13,990 nt of DNA, taken from contig CALHID010000078.1 in the NCBI GenBank assembly GCA_938030835.1, forward strand, positions 1-13,990, in the 5' to 3' direction. The stretch is from an uncultured Actinomyces sp. (GTDB lineage: Bacteria > Actinomycetota > Actinomycetes > Actinomycetales > Actinomycetaceae). Both the position numbers and the translations under genes were made by a program. The stretch's first letter is position 1. Each line of letters starts with the position of its first letter. Shown in pieces: positions 7,025-13,990 of this stretch. Below the pieces are notes generated by a model. That model had not been told where the DNA came from. It did no database searches and worked only from the letters and a program-made list of their open reading frames with translations.

Positions 7025-8713
7025 TTACTTCACCCCGGTGATTTCACCGTCAGTGGTCAGTCCAATTCGTTCTGCCGCAGGGTGAGCCGACAAACCGGGC
7101 ATCGTTGAAAGCGTTCCCGAAATTGCGTAGACATAGCCTGCGCCAGCCGCAAGGCGAACTTCGCGAATGGGAAGAGTCCAACCCGTAGGCGCGCCCTTCG
7201 CCTGCGGATCGGCGCTGAGCGACATCGGAGTTTTGGCAACCACAACCTTGAGTGAACCAAAGCCAGCTGCCTGGTATTCCTTGAGGCGCTTTGCGGCGGC
7301 AGGAGTGTAATCCACTCCCGATGCCCCGTACATTGCAGCGACCTTTGCAATCTTGTCTTTAAGGGAATCAGAATCTTCGTAGAGAGGACGAATCTGCGCA
7401 TCGGCGGATTCTTCACACGCCGCAGCTACTTCACGTGCAAGCTCGCGCGCGCCTTCGCCGCCCTCAACGACACCGAGGGAGCGCGCCACACGCACCCCGG
7501 CCTCGGCGCAAATTTTTTCAATCTCAGCGAGCTCGGCCTCGTGGTCGGTGGGGAAGACATTGATCGCAACCACGGGGTTCAGGCCGAAACCGCGGACAAT
7601 CTCAATGTGCTTAAGAAGGTTTGCGCTACCCGTGCGAATCTCTTCGACGTTTTCCTCGGTCATAGCATCGGGCAGGGGTTTGCCCGGAGCGAGGCGGTAC
7701 TTACCGGAGTGGGACTTGAGTGCGCGAACCGTCGTGACGATCACTGCGCAATCGGGACGTAAACCGCCCACGGGGCACTTGATATCGAAGAAACGCTCGG
7801 CACCCATATCCGCGCCAAAACCGGCCTCGGTCACCACGTAATCACTGTGTTGCCCGGCAAGACGGTCCGCAATCACCGAGGAACAACCCGTTGCAATATT
7901 GCCGAAAGGACCTGTGTGAACCAGGACCGGGCTGCCTTCAGTCGTGCGCAAAAGGTTCGGGCAGAGTGCGTCGCGCAGGAGCGCAGCCATTGCTCCCGCA
8001 GCTTTCAGGTCCTCGGCGGTGACGTATTCGCCGGCCTCATTTTGACCGATCACAATGCGTCCTAAACGCTCGCGAAGATCCGCGTAAGAGGTGGCCAAGG
8101 ACATGATGACCATGACCTCGCTGGCGGCGGTGATGTCAAAGGACGACTGACGGGTTACGCCATCAATTGCACCACCCAAGCCCGTGACGACGTGGCGCAA
8201 AGAGCGGTCATTAACGTCTAGAACGCGTGGCCACGTGATGGAGCGCTCCTTAATGTGGAGCTCATTTCCCTGATGCAGGTGGTTATCGATCATCGCAGAC
8301 AGCAGGTTGTGTGCAGCTGTGATTGCGTGGAAATCTCCGGTCAGGTGCAGATTCATCTTCTCGAATGGCAGGACCTGGCTCTTACCATTGCCGGCCGCAC
8401 CGCCTTTGACACCAAAAGTCGGCCCCATTGAGGGCTGACGGATTGTCAAAGTTGCGCTAGCACCCTCAAGTGCCAACCCCTGAACGAGGCCGATAGCAGT
8501 CGTCGTTTTCCCCTCGCCGAAAGGCGTGGGGGAAGTTGCCGTCACAACGACGTAGCGGGCTCGTTGGGGAGCGGAAGTGTCGACAGCGGCCAGATCGATC
8601 TTTGCCAGATCAAATCCGTAGGGGAGAAGGTGCTCACTGGAGATACCCGCGCGTTCGGCCAATTCGACCAGTGGTTCCAGCTTGGACGCAAAATCAGTTG
8701 CAACAGTGCTCAT
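7025..8713 (-). CDS. fhs: Formate-tetrahydrofolate ligase
   Basis: A 562-residue cytoplasmic enzyme, typical length, joining formate to tetrahydrofolate with ATP to give 10-formyl-THF for purine and initiator-tRNA synthesis and the C1 pool. Family signatures are very clear. The ATP-binding loop TSPTPFGEGKTTT lies at 60-72 with K69. RQPSMGPTFGVKGGAAGNGKSQV (92-114, where the family usually has a Gly or Tyr after AAG-G) and NLHLTGDFHAITAAHNLLSA (121-140) follow, then MIDNHLHQGN (141-150) and a SFDITAASEVMVIMSLA segment. The start at 8713 gives the normal MSTVATDFASKLEP N-terminus. There is no Shine-Dalgarno, and a TAAGCT -10 element ends 6 nt before the ATG, so the transcript is probably leaderless. 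The gene is convergent with the feo operon and divergent from the helicase-like gene. A second folate enzyme gene lies at the right window edge. Confidence 0.97.
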   Translation of the reverse strand: MSTVATDFASKLEPLVELAERAGISSEHLLPYGFDLAKIDLAAVDTSAPQRARYVVVTATSPTPFGEGKTTTAIGLVQGLALEGASATLTIRQPSMGPTFGVKGGAAGNGKSQVLPFEKMNLHLTGDFHAITAAHNLLSAMIDNHLHQGNELHIKERSITWPRVLDVNDRSLRHVVTGLGGAIDGVTRQSSFDITAASEVMVIMSLATSYADLRERLGRIVIGQNEAGEYVTAEDLKAAGAMAALLRDALCPNLLRTTEGSPVLVHTGPFGNIATGCSSVIADRLAGQHSDYVVTEAGFGADMGAERFFDIKCPVGGLRPDCAVIVTTVRALKSHSGKYRLAPGKPLPDAMTEENVEEIRTGSANLLKHIEIVRGFGLNPVVAINVFPTDHEAELAEIEKICAEAGVRVARSLGVVEGGEGARELAREVAAACEESADAQIRPLYEDSDSLKDKIAKVAAMYGASGVDYTPAAAKRLKEYQAAGFGSLKVVVAKTPMSLSADPQAKGAPTGWTLPIREVRLAAGAGYVYAISGTLSTMPGLSAHPAAERIGLTTDGEITGVK

Positions 8714-8719
8714 GGAGAT

Positions 8720-8725
8720 AGCTTA
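8720..8725 (-). promoter_or_regulatory. TANNNT -10 element for leaderless fhs
   Basis: On the minus strand TAAGCT is separated by 6 nt (ATCTCC) from the fhs ATG, the geometry seen for leaderless actinobacterial transcripts that start at the A of the start codon. No Shine-Dalgarno lies in front of the ATG. The -35 region is weak (GAGTCC at 8748-8743). Confidence 0.45.
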
Positions 8726-8744
8726 AGTCACTGCGGGCAGCCGG

Positions 8745-8760
8745 ACTCGGTAGCCCGAGT
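8745..8760. repeat. Small inverted repeat in the fhs / helicase-like divergent promoter region
   Basis: ACTCGG (8745-8750) and CCGAGT (8755-8760) flank TAGC, a perfect 6-bp inverted repeat. It lies at the weak -35 position of the fhs promoter, so it could be an operator for fhs or simply chance. I do not recognise the site. Confidence 0.3.
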
Positions 8761-8816
8761 GCTGGGAAAATGTTGCCTTACGGCGTTCCCTCTCGTGGCT
8801 AAGGAGTCATTTCTAT

Positions 8817-8822
8817 TACGGT
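8817..8822 (+). promoter_or_regulatory. TANNNT -10 element for leaderless helicase-like gene
   Basis: TACGGT (8817-8822) is followed by exactly 6 nt and then the GTG start at 8829, the same spacing as the divergent fhs promoter. An AAGGAG at 8801-8806 is 22 nt before the GTG, too far to act as its Shine-Dalgarno, which supports a leaderless start. GGTGG at 8820-8824 is an alternative weak ribosome site. Confidence 0.4.
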
Positions 8823-8828
8823 GGTTTT

Positions 8829-11800
8829 GTGGCCGTTAATTTCTTTTCTCGATCGACGCAAGATTCCTCACGGGAACCGGTAAAAACCGTTCCCGAAACG
8901 CCGAGCGCACCCAGCGACCATGTTGTCCAAGAATGGCGTGCGCAACTGCGCCTATTGACTTCGCAGGAAGGTGGGAACTCCTTCCCAAGCCTGACCGTTT
9001 CTGAGGCGCACCCGGGAGGATTGGCGCAGCTTTATGCTGGACGACCCACGAAATTGTCCAGCCTGATCCGTGAAAGTGCGGCCCATAAGCGCGCTCTCGA
9101 GCGTGCGCGTTCCCTGGTCTCTTTCGCCCACGAAATGGCAATGCGCCACGGTGTTGCCCCTGTTCACATTGCCATCGGTCACGCGCAGTGGGGCAGCGGC
9201 GAGGCCCGACAGAGCTCTCCCGTTTTCCTCCGCCCGCTGCGTCTCGCCGTTGAAGGTGATGATGTCGTTATCACCTTGCGTCATGGAATGGAACTCTCTG
9301 CTGCTTTCGAAGATGCGCTCGCGGACAAGGGCGTGCGCATCGATATGGATGAAGTTGCGCATTTGTCGACTCAAACTCACGGTTTTTCTGCGTCTGTGGT
9401 TCTGGACCATGCCCGGCGGGCGGCCTCGGTTCTCGAGAATTTCGATGTTCGTGAAGAACTGACAATTGGGATTTTTGAACACCCTGCTGCACTTCTACTC
9501 CGCGAGCTTGACCATCCTGCCGTTCTGATGAAGAACCGCGTGATTCGTGCTCTTGCTGGGGATGCGGCGGCTAGAAGTGCGATCTCTGGTCCTCTTCCCC
9601 AGTCCAATCCCAATGACCGTGACCCCGATGAGGAACGCGGTGCAGGCGATCTGACCCCGCGTCAACAAGATGTTGTTGAGGCCGTTGCAGAAGGCCATTC
9701 CTTCATTGTCGATACGCCTTCGGGTGCAGATGATGCTTCCCTTATTTCTGCGATTATTGCCGATAGTGCCGCGAATGGACGCACACTGGTTCACATTGCA
9801 GGTTCGCCCTCGCGCGCCCTTGCTGTTCACGGGCGTCTTCGTGAGCTCGGTATCGATGAAGCCGCGGTACGCATTGATGGCTCGAATGCAACCGATGCGC
9901 TGCTAGCGGAGAAGCTTCTTCACGCGGCTGAAGACACGAACTCGGTTGAAGATACGGCCGAAGTTGCGCAGATGCGTGCGCGTTTGCGTACCATCCGTCA
10001 AACCCTGTCTTCTTACACCACCTATTTGCACCACCCCTTCAAGAATTTCGGTGTCAGTGCTTTCAATGCGCTTCAGGTTCTGACTGATCTAACGGCAACA
10101 AAGCCCGCTCCCCGAACTCGTGTACGCCTTGGCGAGGATGTTCTTCTTGAGATCGCTTCCGACCAGGGGGAGCGTGCCCGCGAGCTTCTTCACGAGGCCT
10201 CGGCCCTTGGAGTTTTCTCGCGCCAAGCGCAGGTTGGTCCCTGGAAGGGGATCGTCATTGGCTCCCAAGAGCAGGTTCCCGATGTTCTTGAGCGAGTCGA
10301 TCGTCTGGCAAAGGAAACGCTTCCGCAATTGCGAGTCGTCATGTCCTCGGTTGCGGGAGAAAGTGGGATCACCCCCGCTGCTGATATGCGTCAGTGGTAT
10401 GCACAGCTGTCGATGTTCGAGGGCGTTCGTGAGGTTCTGGATATCTTCCAGCCCCGCGTCTTCGAGCGCTCTGCAGCCGATATGGTGATTGCGACCGCTT
10501 CGAAGAAGTGGCGTCAAGAACACGGTATTTCCATGTCGCGTTCTCAGCGAGTCCGTTTGGTCAAACAAGCGCAGGATATGCTCCGCCCGGGTACCCACGT
10601 CAATGATCTTCACCGTGCTCTGCTGACCGTTCAGGAACGACGTGATGTGTGGCGCCAGCATTGCGATTCTGATGGCTGGCCGACACTGCCGTCGAATCTG
10701 ACACAGGCTGTGGAACTGACCCAGGATGTTGCGGAAGATCTTGAGCATCTGACGCCCATGTTTGCGACGGCTCACGGTGATCTTGAGGCGATGCCGATTG
10801 CCGACTTGGCGAAACTGTGCGAGAGGCTGAGTGCTGATCCCGAAGGTGGTTACGAGCTTCCTCGTCGCGTTGCGGTTTTGAAGGCTCTGTCCGAGCTTGG
10901 CCTTGAACCGCTGACCCGAGATCTTCGTCAGCGTCATGTCGCTGACGACCAACTGGATGCCGAACTTGACCTAGCGTGGTGGGCCTCGATCTTGGGCTTG
11001 ATGCTGGCAACCGATTCGCGCTTGGGTGGTTTTGATCCTACCGTTTTGGAGCAAACCTTGATTGAGGGCCGCGATTTGGATCGCCGTCAGGTCGCATCGC
11101 TGGTCCCGCAGGTCATTTCGCGTCTGCATCGGGTACGTACGCAGGCTTTGGCCGATGATCCACAAGCCTTGCGCGCTCTTGAATTGGCCGTCCAAGACCA
11201 ACATCCGCTGACGTCTTTGTACGCGCAATTCCCCTTGTCGTGGAAGCTTATTCCCGCGGTTTTGACGGTCCCGACACTGGTTCCCCAAATTTTGCCTGAG
11301 CAGCAACAAGTCGATGTCGTTATTTTGGACGGCATCGATGAGCTCCCCATTGCAGAACTGGTTCCGATTATTTCGCGAGCATCGCAGGTAGTCGTCTTTG
11401 CCGATCTTGCGCAGGAACACGGTGAGGATGCCGTCGAGGCCCTGGCCGAGGTTCTTCCGCACGTGCGCATGGATGTTCGCCCAACGCGCTTGAACGATCA
11501 GATGGCATTGCTTCTTGCCCGATACCGCGTTGACCACACGGGTGTTCCGGTTCCTTGGACCTCTGCCAGCGCTCCGGTGACCGCGGTGTGGACAGAGGGC
11601 ACGGGAATGCCGACTCCTGGAAGTGAGGCCGTTGAGTCGACTTCCGTGGAAGTTAATGCTGTTGTCGAGGCTGTTCTTGAGCACGCGACTTCAACCCCGG
11701 ATCGTTCTCTTGCTGTCGTCGCGTTGAATTCACAGCACGCTGAGCGAATCCGCGCCCAACTGACGCGCACGATCGGCGCCGAGCCCGGCTTGGCCTCGTT

Positions 11801-12911
11801 CTTTGATCCCGCGCGCGTGGAACCTTTCGTGGTTGTTGACCCCGATGGTGCACGAGGCCTGGGCCGCGACCACGTCATTATTTCTGTTGGTTTCGCGAAG
11901 ACTCCTCACGGTCGCGTTATTCACCACTTTGGCGTTTTTTCTTCCCCTGCGGGTGCGGGAGTAATGGCTGATGTCTTGCGCTCGGTGCGCGGCGATCTGA
12001 CTGTTGTCTCTTCGATTCGACCCGAAGAGATTGATACTTCGCGTTTGTCCCAGCGCGGTGCGCTCATGCTGGTCGATCTGCTGGAGATCGCTCAGGGCCA
12101 GTCAGGTGTGGGAATTGATGCCTGGCCGACCCTGGAGATCGAGCCGGATCGTCTGCTCATCGACCTTGCGGATCGCCTGTACGGCTTGGGTCTTGAGGTT
12201 GTTGCAAATATCGGTATTCCCGGTGGTTTGCGGATCCCCCTTGCGATCGGACACCCCGAGGTTCCGGGACGTCTGCTTCTCGCGGTTCTTACTGATGACG
12301 ATGAGTATGTTGCTCAGCCTTCATTGCGTGTGCGCGATCGCCTGTGGCCTTCGATGCTTGAGGAGCAGGGGTGGAAGGTGCATATCGCATTGTCGATGGC
12401 CGTTTTCATTGACCCCGCAAAGGAAACGGATCGTATTGTCCAGCTGGTGCTGGATGCAGTTGATGAGATCAACGGTCCCGCCGCGCCAGTACTTGAACTT
12501 CCCGAGGATCCTGACGCTGAGTTTGGCGTAGCTGAAGAAGAAGAAGAAGACGCTTTCGCTTCTGTTTCTGCCGAGGCTCCGCACGCTGATCAGGAGGATG
12601 ACGAGGCCTCGCAGGCTCGTCAGCGCCGTGATGAGTTGGTTGAGGATGCTCGTGAGAACGAGGCCGTGGCTGAGTCTGAAAACGATGCTGATAGCGCGCG
12701 TGGAGAGCGTCCCGCGATTGCGCGCGGTTTGCCTCTGGCAGCATATAGCGATGATCAATTGGATGAGATCGCACTGTGGGTGGTATCCGATGGTGTTGTG
12801 CGCGGTGAAGAAGAAGCCGTTGATGAGCTCTGGCGTGCACTCGGACTGACTCGTCGCGGTGCTCAGACCGATGCGGTCTTGCGTCATGTGATTCGTAGGA
12901 ATCAGAAGTGA
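8829..12911 (+). CDS. SF1 helicase-like protein with nuclease-like domain, motifs degenerate
   Basis: A 1360-residue protein whose layout matches large actinobacterial helicases I know. About 30-270 is the N-terminal region (VFLRPLRLAVEGDDVVITL, then an aligned IGIFEHPAALLLREL segment). A Q-motif-like LTPRQQDVVEAVAEG (275-289) begins the helicase core; a long helical insert follows (about 370-815). Walker B lies at 829-838, motif V at 1003-1035 (GLGRDHVIISVGFAKTPHGR), a Vsr/MTES_1575-like nuclease fold at 1106-1212, an acidic linker at 1223-1295 and a conserved tail (AYSDDQLDEIALWV...TRRGAQTDAVLRHVIRR). Against the remembered consensus, Walker A Lys/Thr become D302/A303, Walker B DE becomes D834-G835, motif VI TRA becomes R1051-S1052-V1053, and nuclease Asp and Glu become P1137 and L1154. 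This suggests loss of ATPase and nuclease activity. GTG start at 8829; the frame has a stop at 8751 and no other upstream start codon. Confidence 0.78.
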   Translation: MAVNFFSRSTQDSSREPVKTVPETPSAPSDHVVQEWRAQLRLLTSQEGGNSFPSLTVSEAHPGGLAQLYAGRPTKLSSLIRESAAHKRALERARSLVSFAHEMAMRHGVAPVHIAIGHAQWGSGEARQSSPVFLRPLRLAVEGDDVVITLRHGMELSAAFEDALADKGVRIDMDEVAHLSTQTHGFSASVVLDHARRAASVLENFDVREELTIGIFEHPAALLLRELDHPAVLMKNRVIRALAGDAAARSAISGPLPQSNPNDRDPDEERGAGDLTPRQQDVVEAVAEGHSFIVDTPSGADDASLISAIIADSAANGRTLVHIAGSPSRALAVHGRLRELGIDEAAVRIDGSNATDALLAEKLLHAAEDTNSVEDTAEVAQMRARLRTIRQTLSSYTTYLHHPFKNFGVSAFNALQVLTDLTATKPAPRTRVRLGEDVLLEIASDQGERARELLHEASALGVFSRQAQVGPWKGIVIGSQEQVPDVLERVDRLAKETLPQLRVVMSSVAGESGITPAADMRQWYAQLSMFEGVREVLDIFQPRVFERSAADMVIATASKKWRQEHGISMSRSQRVRLVKQAQDMLRPGTHVNDLHRALLTVQERRDVWRQHCDSDGWPTLPSNLTQAVELTQDVAEDLEHLTPMFATAHGDLEAMPIADLAKLCERLSADPEGGYELPRRVAVLKALSELGLEPLTRDLRQRHVADDQLDAELDLAWWASILGLMLATDSRLGGFDPTVLEQTLIEGRDLDRRQVASLVPQVISRLHRVRTQALADDPQALRALELAVQDQHPLTSLYAQFPLSWKLIPAVLTVPTLVPQILPEQQQVDVVILDGIDELPIAELVPIISRASQVVVFADLAQEHGEDAVEALAEVLPHVRMDVRPTRLNDQMALLLARYRVDHTGVPVPWTSASAPVTAVWTEGTGMPTPGSEAVESTSVEVNAVVEAVLEHATSTPDRSLAVVALNSQHAERIRAQLTRTIGAEPGLASFFDPARVEPFVVVDPDGARGLGRDHVIISVGFAKTPHGRVIHHFGVFSSPAGAGVMADVLRSVRGDLTVVSSIRPEEIDTSRLSQRGALMLVDLLEIAQGQSGVGIDAWPTLEIEPDRLLIDLADRLYGLGLEVVANIGIPGGLRIPLAIGHPEVPGRLLLAVLTDDDEYVAQPSLRVRDRLWPSMLEEQGWKVHIALSMAVFIDPAKETDRIVQLVLDAVDEINGPAAPVLELPEDPDAEFGVAEEEEEDAFASVSAEAPHADQEDDEASQARQRRDELVEDARENEAVAESENDADSARGERPAIARGLPLAAYSDDQLDEIALWVVSDGVVRGEEEAVDELWRALGLTRRGAQTDAVLRHVIRRNQK
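12534..12550 (+). repeat. GAA trinucleotide tract inside the helicase-like gene
   Basis: About five and two thirds GAA units encode E1236-E1240 in the acidic linker before the C-terminal tail. Slippage would change length by whole codons without breaking the frame. Confidence 0.6.
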
Positions 12912-13210
12912 GTGAGGCCTCTGAGGTGACGCATTCGCACTCTCGTGAGTCGGATTTAGGAAGTGGAGATAACTCTGCGGGATCCGAAGAACATGCGACG
13001 CGAGCACGGAAGCGCAGGCGTGTACTTTTCGTCAACGAGGTTGATGAGAGGCTGATTTCGCGCGGGATCCCTACCTCTCTGGAGGATCGAGTTTCCGACC
13101 AAGAACGCCAAGATGCTCTGGATAAAGCGCATATTGTAGGCGAGGCGGATCAGTCGAATACTGCCCGCCTCGCCGCTAACGTCCCCCCGCACTCCCAAGC
13201 GCGGATTTAG
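12908..13210 (+). CDS. Small unknown protein coupled to the helicase-like gene
   Basis: A 100-residue protein whose GTG start shares a GTGA with the stop of the preceding gene. AGGA at 12897-12900 lies 7 nt upstream, so the two are very likely translated together. The first 30 residues are Ser/Glu/His-rich and probably disordered. A basic patch RARKRRRVLF (about 32-41) leads into the more ordered VNEVDERLISRGIPTSLEDR, a charged helix (SDQERQDALDKAHIV), and a C-terminal SNTARLAANVPPHS. The end resembles the n-d-e-RLl-(r/d)-d-v/r-PPH ending of small uncharacterised actinobacterial proteins as I remember them, which supports a real gene. No enzyme motif, membrane segment or Cys is present. It may bind nucleic acid through the basic patch or act with the helicase-like protein; both ideas are inference. 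Confidence 0.72.
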   Translation: MSEASEVTHSHSRESDLGSGDNSAGSEEHATRARKRRRVLFVNEVDERLISRGIPTSLEDRVSDQERQDALDKAHIVGEADQSNTARLAANVPPHSQARI

Positions 13211-13233
13211 CTGGCGCGCGGATCGGCATAGAA

Positions 13234-13268
13234 AAGGTGGCGGCAAGCATGATGCTTGCCGCCACCTT
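13234..13268. terminator. Hairpin terminator between the helicase-like operon and mscL
   Basis: A perfect 15-bp stem (13234-13248 with 13254-13268) with the 5-nt loop ATGAT. It lies 23 bp after the plus-strand stop and 15 bp after the mscL stop. On the minus strand the stem runs into TTTTCT, a proper rho-independent end for mscL. The plus side is followed by ATATACG. It probably works in both directions. Confidence 0.85.
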
Positions 13269-13283
13269 ATATACGAGTCAGAT

Positions 13284-13676
13284 TCAGTTGTTGCTCTGAG
13301 CCTTAAGCAGGTCGCGGATCTCCGAGAGCAGCTGAACATCTTCGCTGACCTCGGGGGTCTCTGCAGCTTCTTCCTTCTTGCGGCGAGCTGCCAGGGCGTT
13401 CATCGGCAAGACGATGAAGAAGTACAGGGCGAAGGCGACAAGCAGGAAGTTCACGAGCGCAGTGATGACGGCACCGGGCTGCACGGTTGCGGTACCAATC
13501 GTGAACTTGAAGACATCATCGAAGTTCTGCTCGCCAAAAAGGCCACCGATAAGGGGGTTGATGACCTTGTTGACCAGCGCGGTAACGACTGCGGTGAAGG
13601 CAGCACCGATCACCATACCGACGGCAAGATCAACAGCGTTTCCGCGGGAAATGAATTCTTTGAAGCCCTTAAGCAT
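13284..13676 (-). CDS. mscL: Large-conductance mechanosensitive channel
   Basis: A 130-residue homopentameric membrane channel that opens under membrane tension and releases solutes during osmotic downshock. The N-terminal amphipathic MLKGFKEFISRGNAVDLAVG is the family signature. TM1 is about residues 15-44 with the pore-lining GMVIGAAFTAVVTALVNKVI, a periplasmic loop follows (47-68), TM2 is about 69-93, and the C-terminal bundle helix has SEDVQLLSEIRDLL (111-124). Length is close to the E. coli protein. The start is set by AAGGAG (13688-13683) 6 nt before the ATG, the best Shine-Dalgarno in the window. The gene follows the cyclo-ligase gene on the same strand with 179 bp between them, so it may have its own promoter. 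Confidence 0.97.
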   Translation of the reverse strand: MLKGFKEFISRGNAVDLAVGMVIGAAFTAVVTALVNKVINPLIGGLFGEQNFDDVFKFTIGTATVQPGAVITALVNFLLVAFALYFFIVLPMNALAARRKKEEAAETPEVSEDVQLLSEIRDLLKAQSNN

Positions 13677-13744
13677 GGATTTCTCCTTGAGTTGTATTTT
13701 CAGCTCTGAGTCCAGCAGGTTTCACCGAACTCGCACGTGTTGCG

Positions 13745-13760
13745 TGACGCTCATGCGTCA
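13745..13760. promoter_or_regulatory. Perfect inverted repeat upstream of mscL, possible operator
   Basis: TGACGC-TCAT-GCGTCA is a perfect 6-bp inverted repeat with a 4-bp spacer, 69 nt before the mscL start on the minus strand. The 16-bp size suits a dimeric regulator, but I do not recognise the site. It could also form a weak hairpin in the transcript. The rest of 13677-13855 shows no gene and no convincing terminator. Confidence 0.3.
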
Positions 13761-13855
13761 ACCAAGGAGAAAGCCTATCGGCAACACCAGTGCCTTGGGA
13801 AGCGCAAAATACGCAGTCTTCCTCACATATTGCGCCTAGCCTGTGCAGGAGTTAT

Positions 13856-13990
13856 TCACTTGATTCCCAGTTTAATGAAGTGCGAAGGCGTAATGACTCC
13901 GTCTACCGGAATATCGTGATCCTCGTGGGGGAGCAATTCTTTTCCTCGATACTCCCAATCAAAAACGCATGCAATAACTGGGGCTGACAC
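13856..13990 (-). CDS. 5-formyltetrahydrofolate cyclo-ligase, C-terminal fragment
   Basis: The minus strand from the window edge (13990) reads 44 codons to a TGA at 13858-13856, with no start needed because the gene begins outside the window. The peptide contains VIACVFDWEYRGKELLPHED followed by HDIPVDGVITPSHFIKLGIK. The PHEDHDIPVDGVITP block is the typical C-terminal end of 5-formyl-THF cyclo-ligases (MTHFS/YgfA family), with the conserved His-Asp-x-Pro-Val-Asp and the following (V/L)-x-T-P strand. The enzyme converts 5-formyl-THF to 5,10-methenyl-THF using ATP. The active site lies in the missing part, so activity cannot be judged. The call rests on 44 residues only. In related actinobacteria this gene is, as I recall, often found near mscL. 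Confidence 0.75.
   Translation of the reverse strand: MSAPVIACVFDWEYRGKELLPHEDHDIPVDGVITPSHFIKLGIK

Noticed and set aside
8821..8883. Possible 20-codon leader peptide from the GTG at 8821 after AAGGAG at 8801
   Set aside because: The spacing of 14 nt is too long, the peptide has no attenuator-like content, and the leaderless start at 8829 explains the region better.
10089..10952. 287-residue reading frame on minus inside the helicase-like gene
   Set aside because: It lies fully opposite a continuous 1360-codon gene, has a shadow-like Arg/Gln/His-rich composition and shows no domain. The other antisense frames at 10971-11684 and 12321-13035 are similar.
13737..13987. Plus-strand frames at the right edge
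   Set aside because: They overlap the minus-strand cyclo-ligase C-terminus and the mscL upstream region and resemble no protein.
1..13990. CRISPR array, tRNA, insertion sequence or prophage
   Set aside because: No spaced direct repeats, cloverleaf sequence, transposase, integrase or phage gene was seen on either strand.

Overview
The window reads as ordinary chromosomal DNA from an actinobacterium of moderate GC content. An Actinomycetaceae-type host is my best guess, but it is not proven. The pointers are a DtxR/IdeR-type iron box in front of feoAB, two TANNNT promoter elements placed exactly as in leaderless actinobacterial transcripts, a large helicase-like protein of a family I know from actinobacteria, and a large TPR-like protein with an actinobacterial flavour. 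I see no tRNA, rRNA, CRISPR array, insertion sequence or prophage gene.

Layout. Left edge (1-603, minus): N-terminal two thirds of an EamA/DMT-type membrane transporter, divergent from ohr (706-1143, plus), an organic hydroperoxide reductase with its catalytic Arg, Glu and both Cys. A strong hairpin at 1152-1196 separates ohr from a convergent 1010-residue helical-repeat protein (1203-4235, minus). Divergent from that gene is an iron-uptake operon on plus: feoA (4430-4654), feoB (4651-6681) and a small Cys-rich FeoC-like protein (6681-6932). All three overlap by a few bases, and a DtxR-like box at 4406-4424 lies over the promoter. A second large hairpin (6956-7006) separates the operon from the convergent fhs gene (7025-8713, minus; formate-tetrahydrofolate ligase). 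Divergent from fhs is a 1360-residue helicase/nuclease-like protein (8829-12911, plus), translationally coupled by a GTGA overlap to a 100-residue unknown protein (12908-13210). A third hairpin (13234-13268) separates these from mscL (13284-13676, minus). At the right edge (13856-13990, minus) is the C-terminal end of a 5-formyltetrahydrofolate cyclo-ligase gene.

How the genes relate. FeoA, FeoB and the FeoC-like protein should form one ferrous-iron uptake system repressed when iron is plentiful. Fhs and the cyclo-ligase both feed the one-carbon folate pool. Ohr and MscL are stand-alone stress proteins. The least ordinary part is the helicase-like gene: it keeps the shape of an actinobacterial SF1 helicase plus Vsr/MTES_1575-like nuclease protein, but the key residues of Walker A, Walker B, motif III, motif VI and the nuclease core all look replaced. 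It may be a pseudo-enzyme kept for a non-catalytic role, together with its coupled small partner.

No gene-free stretch exceeds 300 bases. The longest are 4236-4429 (divergent promoters and the iron box) and 13677-13855 (mscL upstream region, with one inverted repeat).
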